A stretch of 64,000 bases of DNA from positions 2,728,001 through 2,792,000 of the forward strand of contig CP065001.1 of the NCBI GenBank assembly GCA_016700155.1, given 5' to 3'. The position numbers and the translations under genes were made by a program. Positions 55,178 to 63,560 of this stretch are shown in pieces. This DNA comes from Ignavibacteriales bacterium (lineage in GTDB: Bacteria; Bacteroidota; Ignavibacteria; Ignavibacteriales; Ignavibacteriaceae). The notes below the pieces were generated by a model. It saw only the letters and a program-made list of their open reading frames with translations, had not been told where the DNA came from and did not search any database. The stretch's first letter is position 1. Every line of letters starts with the position of its first letter.

Positions 55178-55183
55178 TTATAA
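54996..55183 (+). repeat. attC-like recombination site 2
   Basis: Outer cores TGCTAAC (54996-55002; wider core from 54993) and GTTATAA (55177-55183). Inside, GTTGCT (55005-55010) pairs with AGCAGC (55165-55170), one G-T pair; C55011 is unpaired; AACG (55012-55015) pairs with CGTT (55161-55164), and pairing continues with two more unpaired bases. Layout and unpaired C match site 1. The middle contains TACTTGTTCAAAG and a run ending TTAATTAA also seen in site 1. Confidence 0.72.
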
Positions 55184-55199
55184 ATAAAAGGATTTGTAA

Positions 55200-56576
55200 A
55201 TGGAGTTTAAATATCCTAAGGACTTAATAAAAATTTTAAAAGAAAGATGGTTTAATTTTCAAAAAACGTTAGATACACCTTCGAAGAAGTTTAAAAAACA
55301 AAAGGATAAAGATTTTCCTAATGATAGAAATTTAAAAACGATATTGAATGTCATTTACCATGCGTCATTTTTAACCGAGGAAAGTCGAAGGATTGCTTAT
55401 AGAATAGGTTATGTGTCACCAGAAAAATGTGAACAAAAAATATCTGATATTAATATGATTAGTGAGCCAATAAAATTATTAATTCCAGTTCCATTCACAG
55501 TTCAAGAGATATTAAAAATAGCACCTTCTGTTAATCCAAATCAGTCTCTAGTATTAATTTCTGAAGGGGATAAAATTCAAACTAACTTAGAAAATAGTGA
55601 ATTGTATATATGGGGAATACTTGATTTAGGTTCTGAATGGTGGGAAGTTGTCTCTGGTTTATCATCTGCTGCGATGTGTCCGCCAAATATTTTGACTGTA
55701 AGTTCCACTTCACCTGGAAATATTACGGTCACTACAATTGGTTCTGTATTGTTTCGGCTTTCAGCTGGTAAAATCTTGGGAACACCTTTAGAAGATTTAA
55801 GTTTGGGCTTAATTGGTGGATTTTTAGATAATAGCGCGAAGGCATTATATAGTGATTCGGTAAAAAGAATTAAAGTGGAAAAATATGATGAAAGAGAGGA
55901 TTCAGATAAATACCCATACCAGACTTATTATCAAACATTCAACAGTATTCTGAATTTTGCAAAAGATAAATTACATGGAGCCACATTTATCGTAATTCCA
56001 GACGAAATAAATTACAATGATACTCGTTTAACAGATCGAATTAATATAAAATATATTTTCGATAAAGATATCATATGGGATAAGTTAATAGACTTATGTG
56101 AAGCCAATTATTTTTATTACAAGACATTATTTTATGATAAATTCAAAATGATTCTTGATAAAAGGAAAGCATCACCGAAAGAATTAAAGGATCTAATTAA
56201 ATGGGAAAATTCCAAACAGCAGCTTGAAAAAAAAATAATTGATATTGAAAAATTTATTGCTCAGTTATCTTGTGTTGATGGCGCTGTTGTTCTTACATCT
56301 AAATTAAGAATAATTGGTTATGGAGGTGAAATACTAGCTCAATCTTCTAGTTTGACCTCAATAAAATCTGCAAATGATCCGGATGCCAAATCTTATATAG
56401 AAGTAGATATAAATAATTTTGGAACTCGACATCGTTCAGCATTCAGAATGTGTTCAAGTTTTGATAATTGTGTCGCTTTTGTAATTTCCCAAGATGGAGG
56501 TATCAAGGCAGTTAAACGAAATGGACCCAATTTAATTTTGTGGAATAATGTTAATCTTGGAGAGACTAGTATTTAG
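55200..56576 (+). CDS. Diadenylate cyclase-domain protein with N-terminal putative sensor domain
   Basis: A 458-residue soluble protein. AAAGGA precedes the ATG by 8 bases. The C-terminal part (about 246-442) looks like a DisA_N/DAC domain: ATFIVIP strand, the DGA motif at 360-362 (CVDGAVVL) and GTRHRSA with Thr409, Arg410, His411 and Arg412, the ATP and metal-binding motifs of diadenylate cyclases, then FVISQDGGIKAVKRNG. It should make c-di-AMP. Residues about 60-240 form a beta-rich domain (FTVQEILKIAPSVNPNQSLVLIS..., GSEWWEVVSG) that may be a ligand sensor. It begins just after cassette 2's attC site but has no attC of its own, so it is either a decayed third cassette or a resident gene. 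Confidence 0.8.
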   Translation: MEFKYPKDLIKILKERWFNFQKTLDTPSKKFKKQKDKDFPNDRNLKTILNVIYHASFLTEESRRIAYRIGYVSPEKCEQKISDINMISEPIKLLIPVPFTVQEILKIAPSVNPNQSLVLISEGDKIQTNLENSELYIWGILDLGSEWWEVVSGLSSAAMCPPNILTVSSTSPGNITVTTIGSVLFRLSAGKILGTPLEDLSLGLIGGFLDNSAKALYSDSVKRIKVEKYDEREDSDKYPYQTYYQTFNSILNFAKDKLHGATFIVIPDEINYNDTRLTDRINIKYIFDKDIIWDKLIDLCEANYFYYKTLFYDKFKMILDKRKASPKELKDLIKWENSKQQLEKKIIDIEKFIAQLSCVDGAVVLTSKLRIIGYGGEILAQSSSLTSIKSANDPDAKSYIEVDINNFGTRHRSAFRMCSSFDNCVAFVISQDGGIKAVKRNGPNLILWNNVNLGETSI

Positions 56577-56684
56577 GTATCACCTCTTTAATCCGTCAAG
56601 ACCGGACAAGTAAGTAAAGAGTCCATAAAGTGGCAAGCAATGGTACAAACAGTAAAAGTATATCAGTCCGAATAATTTAATTTT

Positions 56685-57806
56685 ATGAGCAAATTATTTT
56701 TAACTCTTGTTGTATTAGTGATTGTTACATCGCTCTCAGTTCCTTCATGCACATTTTCAAAGATAATATGGCATAACTTTTCTTCTATTGACGATTATAA
56801 AATTTTTGATAATGCTGAGCTAAGTCCTTCCAGCAAACCTTTTCATTTTTATGAATCTGATAAAAGTGAATTGATAACTGAATTAATTAAAAACGAAATA
56901 TTAAAAACTGATATCGACAGCCTGCTGAGTTCAAACTCAACCACGGCTTTTTTAGTGATAAAGAACGACACTATTATTTTTGAAAAATATTATAATGAAT
57001 ACAATGACAGTTCTCTTTCTTTATCTTTTTCAATGGCAAAGTCTTTTTTGTCAATGTTAACCGGCTGTGCAATTGACGACGGTTATATTAAATCAGTTGA
57101 ACAGCCTGTTACAGATTTTGTCCCTGAACTTACTTCAAAGGGATTTGACAAAGTAAAGATCAAACACCTGTTACAAATGACATCAGGAATGGACTATAGT
57201 GAGTCGGATAATCCTTTCGGGATTCATCCTCACTTTTACTATGGTTCTGATCTTGAGAAAAAACTACTCTCGCTTGAACTGGCAACAGAACCGGGAAAGG
57301 AGTTCCGTTATAAAAGCGGAGAAGCGCAGTTACTGGGGCTGGTACTAAGCAGAGCACTGAAATCAAAATCCATTACCGAATACACACAACAAAGGATATG
57401 GAACCCTCTTGGAATGGAGTACGGCGGGTTGTGGAGTGTTGATGATGAAGAGAATAAACTGGAAAAAGTTTTCTGCTGCCTGAGTGCAAGAGCTAAGGAC
57501 TTCGCTAAAATCGGCAGGCTTTATTTATTTAATGGCAACTGGAATGGAACCCAGATAGTATCACAAAGCTGGGTTGAGCAATCAACCAAGATAGATACCA
57601 GTGAAGGCAGTGCCTGGTTCTACCAGTATATGTGGTGGTTAGTATCAGCGGATGAAAAAGATTTTATGGCAGTGGGTCATCTTGGACAGTATATATTTGT
57701 TTCACCTGAAAAGAATTTGGTGATTGTGAGACTCGGTGAGAGTGAAGGAAGTTTGACACGGAAAGATTGGACCAGGATTTTTAATGCGTTAAAAAAAGTC
57801 ATCTGA
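56685..57806 (+). CDS. Exported serine hydrolase of the class C beta-lactamase family
   Basis: A 373-residue protein. Hydrophobic N-terminus with a lipobox-like SVPSC (Cys22), so probably a lipoprotein. Catalytic SxxK is Ser116-Lys119 (FSMAKSF); the YxS motif is Tyr209-Lys-Ser211 (RYKSGEAQ); a C-terminal VGHLGQ stands where KTG or HxG occurs. KIKHLLQMTSGMDY is the usual family helix. These enzymes are mostly esterases or peptidases acting on D-amino acid peptides; beta-lactam resistance should not be assumed. Alone, convergent with the ClC gene. Confidence 0.88.
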   Translation: MSKLFLTLVVLVIVTSLSVPSCTFSKIIWHNFSSIDDYKIFDNAELSPSSKPFHFYESDKSELITELIKNEILKTDIDSLLSSNSTTAFLVIKNDTIIFEKYYNEYNDSSLSLSFSMAKSFLSMLTGCAIDDGYIKSVEQPVTDFVPELTSKGFDKVKIKHLLQMTSGMDYSESDNPFGIHPHFYYGSDLEKKLLSLELATEPGKEFRYKSGEAQLLGLVLSRALKSKSITEYTQQRIWNPLGMEYGGLWSVDDEENKLEKVFCCLSARAKDFAKIGRLYLFNGNWNGTQIVSQSWVEQSTKIDTSEGSAWFYQYMWWLVSADEKDFMAVGHLGQYIFVSPEKNLVIVRLGESEGSLTRKDWTRIFNALKKVI

Positions 57807-57880
57807 CAAAACGGAAACATCAGAAAATAAATTTTATTATGGATTGATCTATTCGATGACGGATGAGTGTTGATTTACTA

Positions 57881-57908
57881 TTCTGGTCGGGATTAATCCC
57901 GACCAGAA
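57881..57908. terminator. Palindromic hairpin between convergent genes
   Basis: A perfect 12-bp stem, TTCTGGTCGGGA with its complement TCCCGACCAGAA, closed by TTAA. It sits between the serine hydrolase and ClC genes. There is no T-run, so it could be a processed hairpin or dispersed palindrome rather than a simple terminator. Confidence 0.6.
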
Positions 57909-57924
57909 CCCACAAACAAAAATA

Positions 57925-59991
57925 TCAGTTTACACTCTGCAATAAATTTATATTCTTTACTTCACCGGCAATTAAAAGTGTGTCATCAATTTTTATAACG
58001 TAGTCAGGATTAGGAATTGCGTTAATCCTTTCACCTTTCTTCTCCTTGGTTTTGATCGAGAGAACATCAACCCCATATTCCTTACGGATATTTAATTGGC
58101 GGATCGATCTGCCGATAAAAGATGCGGGAGGTTTTATTTCAACTATTGAATACCCTTCCATAAACCTGTGGTGATGTTCATCATCCTTCATACTTATGCT
58201 GCTGGCAAGTGTTGAGGTGATGTCGCGGTTTTCAATTTCTTTCTGGTATGCGTCCTGTATATCCTTACGCCAAAGCATACCGAGTATTTTTTTGCTTCCG
58301 GGTGATTCAACTACCGGGATTCCTTCGTAGTCATGTTTTTTCATTTTGTCCAAAGCTGCCTGGCAGTTCTCATCAGGAAAGGCTGTGTTAAAAACGGGGT
58401 CGGCAAAATCACCGGCGATGAGTAAATCCTTCAATGATTCTTTTTCAAAAAGATGTTCTTTGATATCATAGATAGATATCATTCCTTTTATTTCATCTTC
58501 TGAATTCAAGACGGGAAATTCAGGACTTTTACTTCTCAACACCCTGTTAACAACAAGGTTGAAATTTTCGTGTTCTCTTATCACATCAAATTCTTTTGAA
58601 AAAACATCACGCACATAAATAGATTCCATCACATTTATTTCAGCGCCTTCTCTTATCCCTATATTCTTCAGCAATAGTTTAAGAGTATAAATTGATTCGC
58701 GCGAAAGTTTGGATGAAACAAGTGTACTGATGATACATGTCACCATCAAAGGAAGGATTATCCTGTAATCATTTGTAAGTTCAAACACGATGATGATGGC
58801 GGTTAACGGGGCTCTTGCGGTTCCGGCGACAAGTCCGCCCATTGCAACAACAGCGTAAGCGCCTGCGGGCGCTGTAATGTCGGGGAACAGATTATTGGAC
58901 AGAACACCAAACGCATAGCCAAGCATCGCGCCCATATAAAGTGAAGGTGCAAATATACCTCCAGATCCTCCTGAGCCAAGTGTAATAGACGTGGCGATGA
59001 TCTTAACAAAAATTAATATGAATGCCGTATGCCACAACAGGTTTCCGTAAAAAGCATCATCCATAGTTTCATAACCAACGCCCATAATCTGAGGATAGAG
59101 TAAAGCGATTAACCCGATTGCCAAACCGCCAAGTACAGGTTTTAAGTATTCCTGCATCTGAATTTTGTTGTCAAAAAAATCCTCAAAGAAATAAAGCACT
59201 TTTATAAAGAGGTAGGAAACCAAACCACTTGCGAGTCCCAGCACTAAGTAAATAATTATTTCATAAGGCGAATAAAGATGAAACTGCGGAACAAGGAACG
59301 CAGCAAAGTTTCCTTCAAAGGTGTGTGAGATTAGTGTGGCCACAACCGCGGAAATAATTATCGGCGCGAATTGAACAACGGCATAATCCATCAGTATAAT
59401 TTCAACAGCGAATAACGCTCCGGCTATCGGCGCATTGAATGCAGCCGCAATACCGGCAGCGGCACCGCATCCGACAAATGTTTTTAATCTTTTACTTGAT
59501 ATGCGAAGGAACTGTCCGACTAATGAACCAAGGCTTGAACCGATCTGAATTATCGGTCCTTCCCTGCCAACCGATCCGCCGGTTCCGATTGTAATTGCAG
59601 ATGATATCGTTTTAATGAATGCAACTCTTCCGCGGATCTTTCCGCCTTTCAAAAGAATTGCCTGCATTACTTCGGGTACTCCGTGACCTTTTGCTTCAGG
59701 AGCAAAAAAATGTATCATCGGTCCGACAATTAATCCGCCGATCATAGGAACAAGAAGGATTATATACCACGCGGAGTTTGTAACATCCTGGAGAAAATTT
59801 CCTTCACCGGGGAATGCTATATCCGCAACGAAGTGGATCATCAAGCGGATAAGCACTGCGGCAAATCCGGCAAGCACACCAATGATAACTGAAATACTTA
59901 TCATAAATGTGTATTCAGTCATCTTCAGTTTTTCTATTGAATCAGCAACTGAGCGGGAGAACTTTGTGTATAACTTTGTAAGACTTTTCAT
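57925..59991 (-). CDS. ClC-family chloride channel/transporter with CBS and TrkA-C domains
   Basis: About 688 residues from ATG 59991 (the upstream TTG adds five residues without support). ClC core (about 25-440) with GHGVPEVMQAI, GGSVGREGPIIQIGSSLG (gating glutamate) and GGSGGIFAPSLYMG. Two CBS domains follow (VRDVFSKEFDVI... and CQAALDKMKKHDYEGIPVV), then a TrkA-C-like domain (ASFIGRSIRQLNIRKEYGVDVLSI...DTLLIAG) at the C-terminus. The CBS and TrkA-C parts probably bind nucleotides and gate chloride movement. Channel versus H+/Cl- exchange cannot be settled here. Confidence 0.93.
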   Translation of the reverse strand: MKSLTKLYTKFSRSVADSIEKLKMTEYTFMISISVIIGVLAGFAAVLIRLMIHFVADIAFPGEGNFLQDVTNSAWYIILLVPMIGGLIVGPMIHFFAPEAKGHGVPEVMQAILLKGGKIRGRVAFIKTISSAITIGTGGSVGREGPIIQIGSSLGSLVGQFLRISSKRLKTFVGCGAAAGIAAAFNAPIAGALFAVEIILMDYAVVQFAPIIISAVVATLISHTFEGNFAAFLVPQFHLYSPYEIIIYLVLGLASGLVSYLFIKVLYFFEDFFDNKIQMQEYLKPVLGGLAIGLIALLYPQIMGVGYETMDDAFYGNLLWHTAFILIFVKIIATSITLGSGGSGGIFAPSLYMGAMLGYAFGVLSNNLFPDITAPAGAYAVVAMGGLVAGTARAPLTAIIIVFELTNDYRIILPLMVTCIISTLVSSKLSRESIYTLKLLLKNIGIREGAEINVMESIYVRDVFSKEFDVIREHENFNLVVNRVLRSKSPEFPVLNSEDEIKGMISIYDIKEHLFEKESLKDLLIAGDFADPVFNTAFPDENCQAALDKMKKHDYEGIPVVESPGSKKILGMLWRKDIQDAYQKEIENRDITSTLASSISMKDDEHHHRFMEGYSIVEIKPPASFIGRSIRQLNIRKEYGVDVLSIKTKEKKGERINAIPNPDYVIKIDDTLLIAGEVKNINLLQSVN

Positions 59992-60130
59992 AAACAAAAA
60001 AAACAAGCAGTCCGAAGTAAAGAAGATTAAATTAATCCGCCCCGAACATTTTGTTCATCGTAATCAATATAAATTTTTCACGTGTAAACTTAAGATTATA
60101 ATAAGTGCACGGCAAGTTCAGATGATTTTT

Positions 60131-60982
60131 TTATGAACCAAATTTTGTTATGCCGCATAACTTCAGACTCTCATTCCACAGCCTGTCAGTTGTATTCTGG
60201 TCATAACTTGACATTGAAGTCTCTTCAACTTTTTTATTGGCAAAATATTTTCCGGATATATTTTTCACTTCATCTGAAGTCGCAAGATATAAAGGAGTTT
60301 CCGCTCCTTTCTCAGGATTATCATTTTTAAGTTTGTGAATGAATCCGAGTGCTCGCGGTTTTCCCTGGAAGTCACTTAGCAGGTTTGTTGCAACGACTCC
60401 GGGACTGAGAGCGTTTACTGTTATTCCTGTCCCGTTCAATTCTTTTGCAAGTTTGTAAGTGAATAAAATTTGCGAAAGTTTTGTCATACTATAAACGCGG
60501 AGGTATTGATAGTCTTTTTCGGAGTGCAGATCATTAAAATTTATTCCCACTCCCCTGTGCGCGCCTGATGAAACATTTATTATTCTTGATGGTGATGCTT
60601 TCAATAATAAGTCCATCAGCAAGTGGATAAGCAAAACATTTGACAGATAGTTTGCAGCAAACTGGTATTCATAGCCATCAACTGTCACCTGGCGCTGATG
60701 AAGAATAATTCCAGCATTATTTATAAGAACATCTATCTTGCTGAACTTATTATGTATCTCTTCAGAAAGTTTTTTTATTTCATTCATTGAAGAAAGGTCA
60801 GCGACGAGCAGATGGACCAATTCATTTTTAGTTTGTTTGATGATCTGCCGTTTAGCTTCTTCGCCTTTTTCTTTATTGCGGCAAATCATTATTACTTCAG
60901 CGCCAAGTGATGCTAATCCTGCGGCAGTTGCTTTTCCAATTCCGGTGTTTGCGCCGGTTACTATACAAATTTTATTTTTCAT
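60131..60982 (-). CDS. Short-chain dehydrogenase/reductase, retinol-dehydrogenase-like
   Basis: A 283-residue SDR. Cofactor loop VTGANTGIGKATAAG, structural INNAGII, and the catalytic YSMTK (Tyr and Lys) in YSMTKLSQILFTYKLAKEL. It resembles the RDH11-14 group, NADP-dependent reductases of lipophilic carbonyls, from segments such as FAANYLSNVLLIHLLMDLL. The bacterial substrate is unknown. No link to neighbouring genes beyond orientation. Confidence 0.9.
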   Translation of the reverse strand: MKNKICIVTGANTGIGKATAAGLASLGAEVIMICRNKEKGEEAKRQIIKQTKNELVHLLVADLSSMNEIKKLSEEIHNKFSKIDVLINNAGIILHQRQVTVDGYEYQFAANYLSNVLLIHLLMDLLLKASPSRIINVSSGAHRGVGINFNDLHSEKDYQYLRVYSMTKLSQILFTYKLAKELNGTGITVNALSPGVVATNLLSDFQGKPRALGFIHKLKNDNPEKGAETPLYLATSDEVKNISGKYFANKKVEETSMSSYDQNTTDRLWNESLKLCGITKFGS

Positions 60983-60999
60983 TTAATTTTTTTGTTTTT

Positions 61000-61038
61000 A
61001 AAAGATGACATCTTTCAACAAAGATGTCATCTTTTTTT
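61000..61038. terminator. Strong hairpin with T-runs on both strands
   Basis: AAAAGATGACATCTTT (61000-61015) pairs with AAAGATGTCATCTTTT (61020-61035), loop CAAC, followed by further T residues; the opposite strand also ends in T residues. It lies between the end of the 61054 gene and the start of the SDR gene, both on the minus strand, and so ends the upstream minus-strand operon. Confidence 0.85.
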
Positions 61039-61053
61039 TATTTGTAACATAGA

Positions 61054-61902
61054 TTAAAAATCAAAATCAGATTTCCAGAATTTTATTTCATCAAATCTTG
61101 CAGTAAGATCGCCAACTCCTTTATTGTAGCTGAATGAGTAAACAATAATTCCTGCCTGAAGTTTTGCGGGAAGATCAGGTCTTTCATAAGTTTCCATAAC
61201 CTGCCATTCTTCAGCAGAATTTTTTCTTGCCATCATATAAAACAAATTGTCTTTGCGGCTGATCCTTACTTCAGCATCACCTGTTGGCCAGTCAATTCCG
61301 ATCACGTCACTTTTATCATCTTTAGTGCTCTTCACTTCAACCTGAAGTTTTGAACCGCGATAACCGACGACAATAAAAACATAATTCTCCCCTTTCGATT
61401 CTTCATCAGAAGAAGGGGCACGAAGTATTATACCGCCGAACTGCCAGAGTTTATCAGGGTACGATGTTGTATCACTCGCCTTACGCGTTTCCACCTTTGT
61501 TGAGAAACTAAAATCACCTTCAACATTTTTATAAAACATCGGTCCCTGGTCTTTCATCCACCAGACTGATTCGATATTAGGCGTGAGAATTAATTTCCCG
61601 CCTGCCTGATTCATATCAAGCATATCATCATTAAATTTTGTCCATTCGGTACTTAGTGAATCAGAATTAAAATCATCGTTCAAATAACTAAGAGGATTTT
61701 CCTGGGAGAAATTTTCAACTCCAAGATATTCAGGAAAAATTCTTGCTTTAATTCCTTGTGGTATATAGCGGATTGAGTATAAGGCAACCATCAGCAATGC
61801 AGACATAACAATAAAATACTTTGCTGATTTGCCTTTTTTTAGCAGCAGGTAAAACGAAAAAATAATACTCACAGCTAACAATATTATTAGTACTGATCTC
61901 AT
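61054..61902 (-). CDS. Membrane-anchored DUF1349-type (concanavalin-like) protein
   Basis: About 282 residues. AAGG lies 6 bases before the ATG at 61902, preferred to the ATG at 61908 it abuts. Two N-terminal hydrophobic helices (about 2-20 and 28-47) are followed by a periplasmic beta-sandwich (DDFNSDSLSTEWTKFNDD..., WWMKDQGPMFYKNVEGDFSF, QFGGIILRAP, ISRKDNLFYMMARK), the pattern of DUF1349/LamG-like domains that may bind carbohydrate. It follows the LolA-like gene in the same direction and may be the last gene of the ABC operon. Function unknown. Confidence 0.75.
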   Translation of the reverse strand: MRSVLIILLAVSIIFSFYLLLKKGKSAKYFIVMSALLMVALYSIRYIPQGIKARIFPEYLGVENFSQENPLSYLNDDFNSDSLSTEWTKFNDDMLDMNQAGGKLILTPNIESVWWMKDQGPMFYKNVEGDFSFSTKVETRKASDTTSYPDKLWQFGGIILRAPSSDEESKGENYVFIVVGYRGSKLQVEVKSTKDDKSDVIGIDWPTGDAEVRISRKDNLFYMMARKNSAEEWQVMETYERPDLPAKLQAGIIVYSFSYNKGVGDLTARFDEIKFWKSDFDF

Positions 61903-62007
61903 TATCATCCTTGAATTGTTGGAGAAGATTATTTTGGCGGTTCAATATAAAAAACTGCCGCTAAATATTATATGCGGAATGTGAAAACCCGGTCGCAGCC
62001 GAAAAAT

Positions 62008-62700
62008 TTATTTGTCCTTTACTCCAAATACGGAGTCCGGAATTCCCTCGTTTATTTTATAGTTGGAGTAATAAATAAATACCTGTCCGATTGTTGTTGG
62101 GCTTGAATCTTTCTTTTCCTTTTTCTTGCCAAGATCACCGCTCCAGGTTTTGGGAATATTCATCTTGTCGAGGTTAAAAGAAAATACCATTTCAGTCGGC
62201 AGGTTAAAGCCATTTGAAGGTCCGTCGTATTTTAATTCAATGGTAAATGTACCATTTGTTTTTGTTGTTGATTCAACCTTAACAACAACATTCTTTTTTG
62301 TATCAACCCAGAATGTGGATAAAATAATTTCTGTTTCATCCTCAAGAGGAATAATTTTTATCGAAGTCGTTTTGATACCGTTTATGATTTCTTCTTTATC
62401 AAAAATTGCGGTGTGTTTCTTCTTTAGTAAACCTACCGGCGAAAAATTTATTCCTTCTTTGGGCAGCATAGCAAACCCTTCTGATTCAATGTGGGTTTTA
62501 TCCGGCTGCTTAAAAAATATTTTTGCTTTGGATTCAGGAACTTTTATAAACTCAACATCAACTTTAATGCGTACATCAACCTGGTAGTCTTCAATTTTTA
62601 AGAACTCATCCTGCACCCTTTTAAGTATTTTTTCGGGTTCATCCTGTTGAGCAAATAATAAACTGGATATGGTGAGTAAAATGAGAAAAATCTTTTTCAT
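62008..62700 (-). CDS. LolA-like periplasmic protein
   Basis: A 230-residue exported protein from ATG 62700, which has AAGGA 6 bases upstream; the ATG at 62718 would place 6 residues before the signal peptide. Signal peptide MKKIFLILLTISSLLFAQ. The mature part is an antiparallel beta-barrel-like sequence (VQDEFLKIEDYQVDVRIKVDVEF..., FFKQPDKTHIESEGFAML, EIILSTFWVDTKKNVVVKVES) typical of LolA/RseB-fold proteins. It follows the ABC-2 permease by 20 bases, so it probably serves that exporter. Confidence 0.78.
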   Translation of the reverse strand: MKKIFLILLTISSLLFAQQDEPEKILKRVQDEFLKIEDYQVDVRIKVDVEFIKVPESKAKIFFKQPDKTHIESEGFAMLPKEGINFSPVGLLKKKHTAIFDKEEIINGIKTTSIKIIPLEDETEIILSTFWVDTKKNVVVKVESTTKTNGTFTIELKYDGPSNGFNLPTEMVFSFNLDKMNIPKTWSGDLGKKKEKKDSSPTTIGQVFIYYSNYKINEGIPDSVFGVKDK

Positions 62701-62720
62701 TCTTAATCCTTGAATCATAG

Positions 62721-63560
62721 TTATGTAAGAATATCTTTTTTTCTGAATAAATAAACTGTAAGTGAGAACAATCCCACAATGTGCCCCACAAGCACAAGTA
62801 CTGATTGCAGAATATCATTGTAGTCTACCGGGTCATCAAAAAATGATCGCCAGCTTGACATATAAGTTGTGAACAGATATGGTTGAATCGTTTGAAATAT
62901 ATCAATCTGAATTGCTGAAATAATCAGGAAGACTATTATTATCGCCATCGTTGTAACTATAGGTCCGATCGCGTTTTCAACTAAAGAAGAAAAGAGAAAA
63001 GCAAGAGCGGTGACAACTGTCATACTTAATGTTGCAAAAGCGTAGCCAAACAGAAATCTCCAAATTATATCATCCGTCGCAAAAATAATTATTGTATTGT
63101 TGCTCAGCACCAACAATTCACCTGTACCAAAAATCAATGTGCCTAAACCAAGGCTCATCACAGCAAGAAACAGGATCAGCATTGCGGTGTAGATCATTCC
63201 CGCAATAAATTTTGATGCAACTATTCTGAACCTTGAAACGGGGCGCGTGATTAATAATCTGTAGGTTCCTGCAGTAGCTTCTCCAGCTAAAAGATCACCG
63301 GCTACAAGCGTTATCAGAAAAGGAATATGCACGGCAAGCGCACCAAGAATAAGATATGAAACGAAGTACCCGTTCAACAGGTTTCCGACAAACAAGAATG
63401 ACTGCTGAATATTTCTTGTCATAAACTTTAGTGAGTTTGAACCTTCAAGCGCCATAGCAAGCTGAATAACACCAACCAGCAATCCTATGGCAATAAAACC
63501 AATATATGTTCTCCACTTTTTGAAAATCTTAAAAAGTTCAATTCTTATCAGGGTTATCAT
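62721..63560 (-). CDS. ABC-2-type transporter permease
   Basis: A 279-residue membrane protein with six or seven helices and the N-terminal coupling lead MITLIRIELFKIFKKWRTYIGF. The GDLLAGEATAGTYRLLITRPVSRFRIVASKF motif is characteristic of ABC-2/NatB-type permeases. It shares one base with the stop of the ATPase gene upstream, so the two are coupled. Cargo is not known. Confidence 0.9.
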   Translation of the reverse strand: MITLIRIELFKIFKKWRTYIGFIAIGLLVGVIQLAMALEGSNSLKFMTRNIQQSFLFVGNLLNGYFVSYLILGALAVHIPFLITLVAGDLLAGEATAGTYRLLITRPVSRFRIVASKFIAGMIYTAMLILFLAVMSLGLGTLIFGTGELLVLSNNTIIIFATDDIIWRFLFGYAFATLSMTVVTALAFLFSSLVENAIGPIVTTMAIIIVFLIISAIQIDIFQTIQPYLFTTYMSSWRSFFDDPVDYNDILQSVLVLVGHIVGLFSLTVYLFRKKDILT

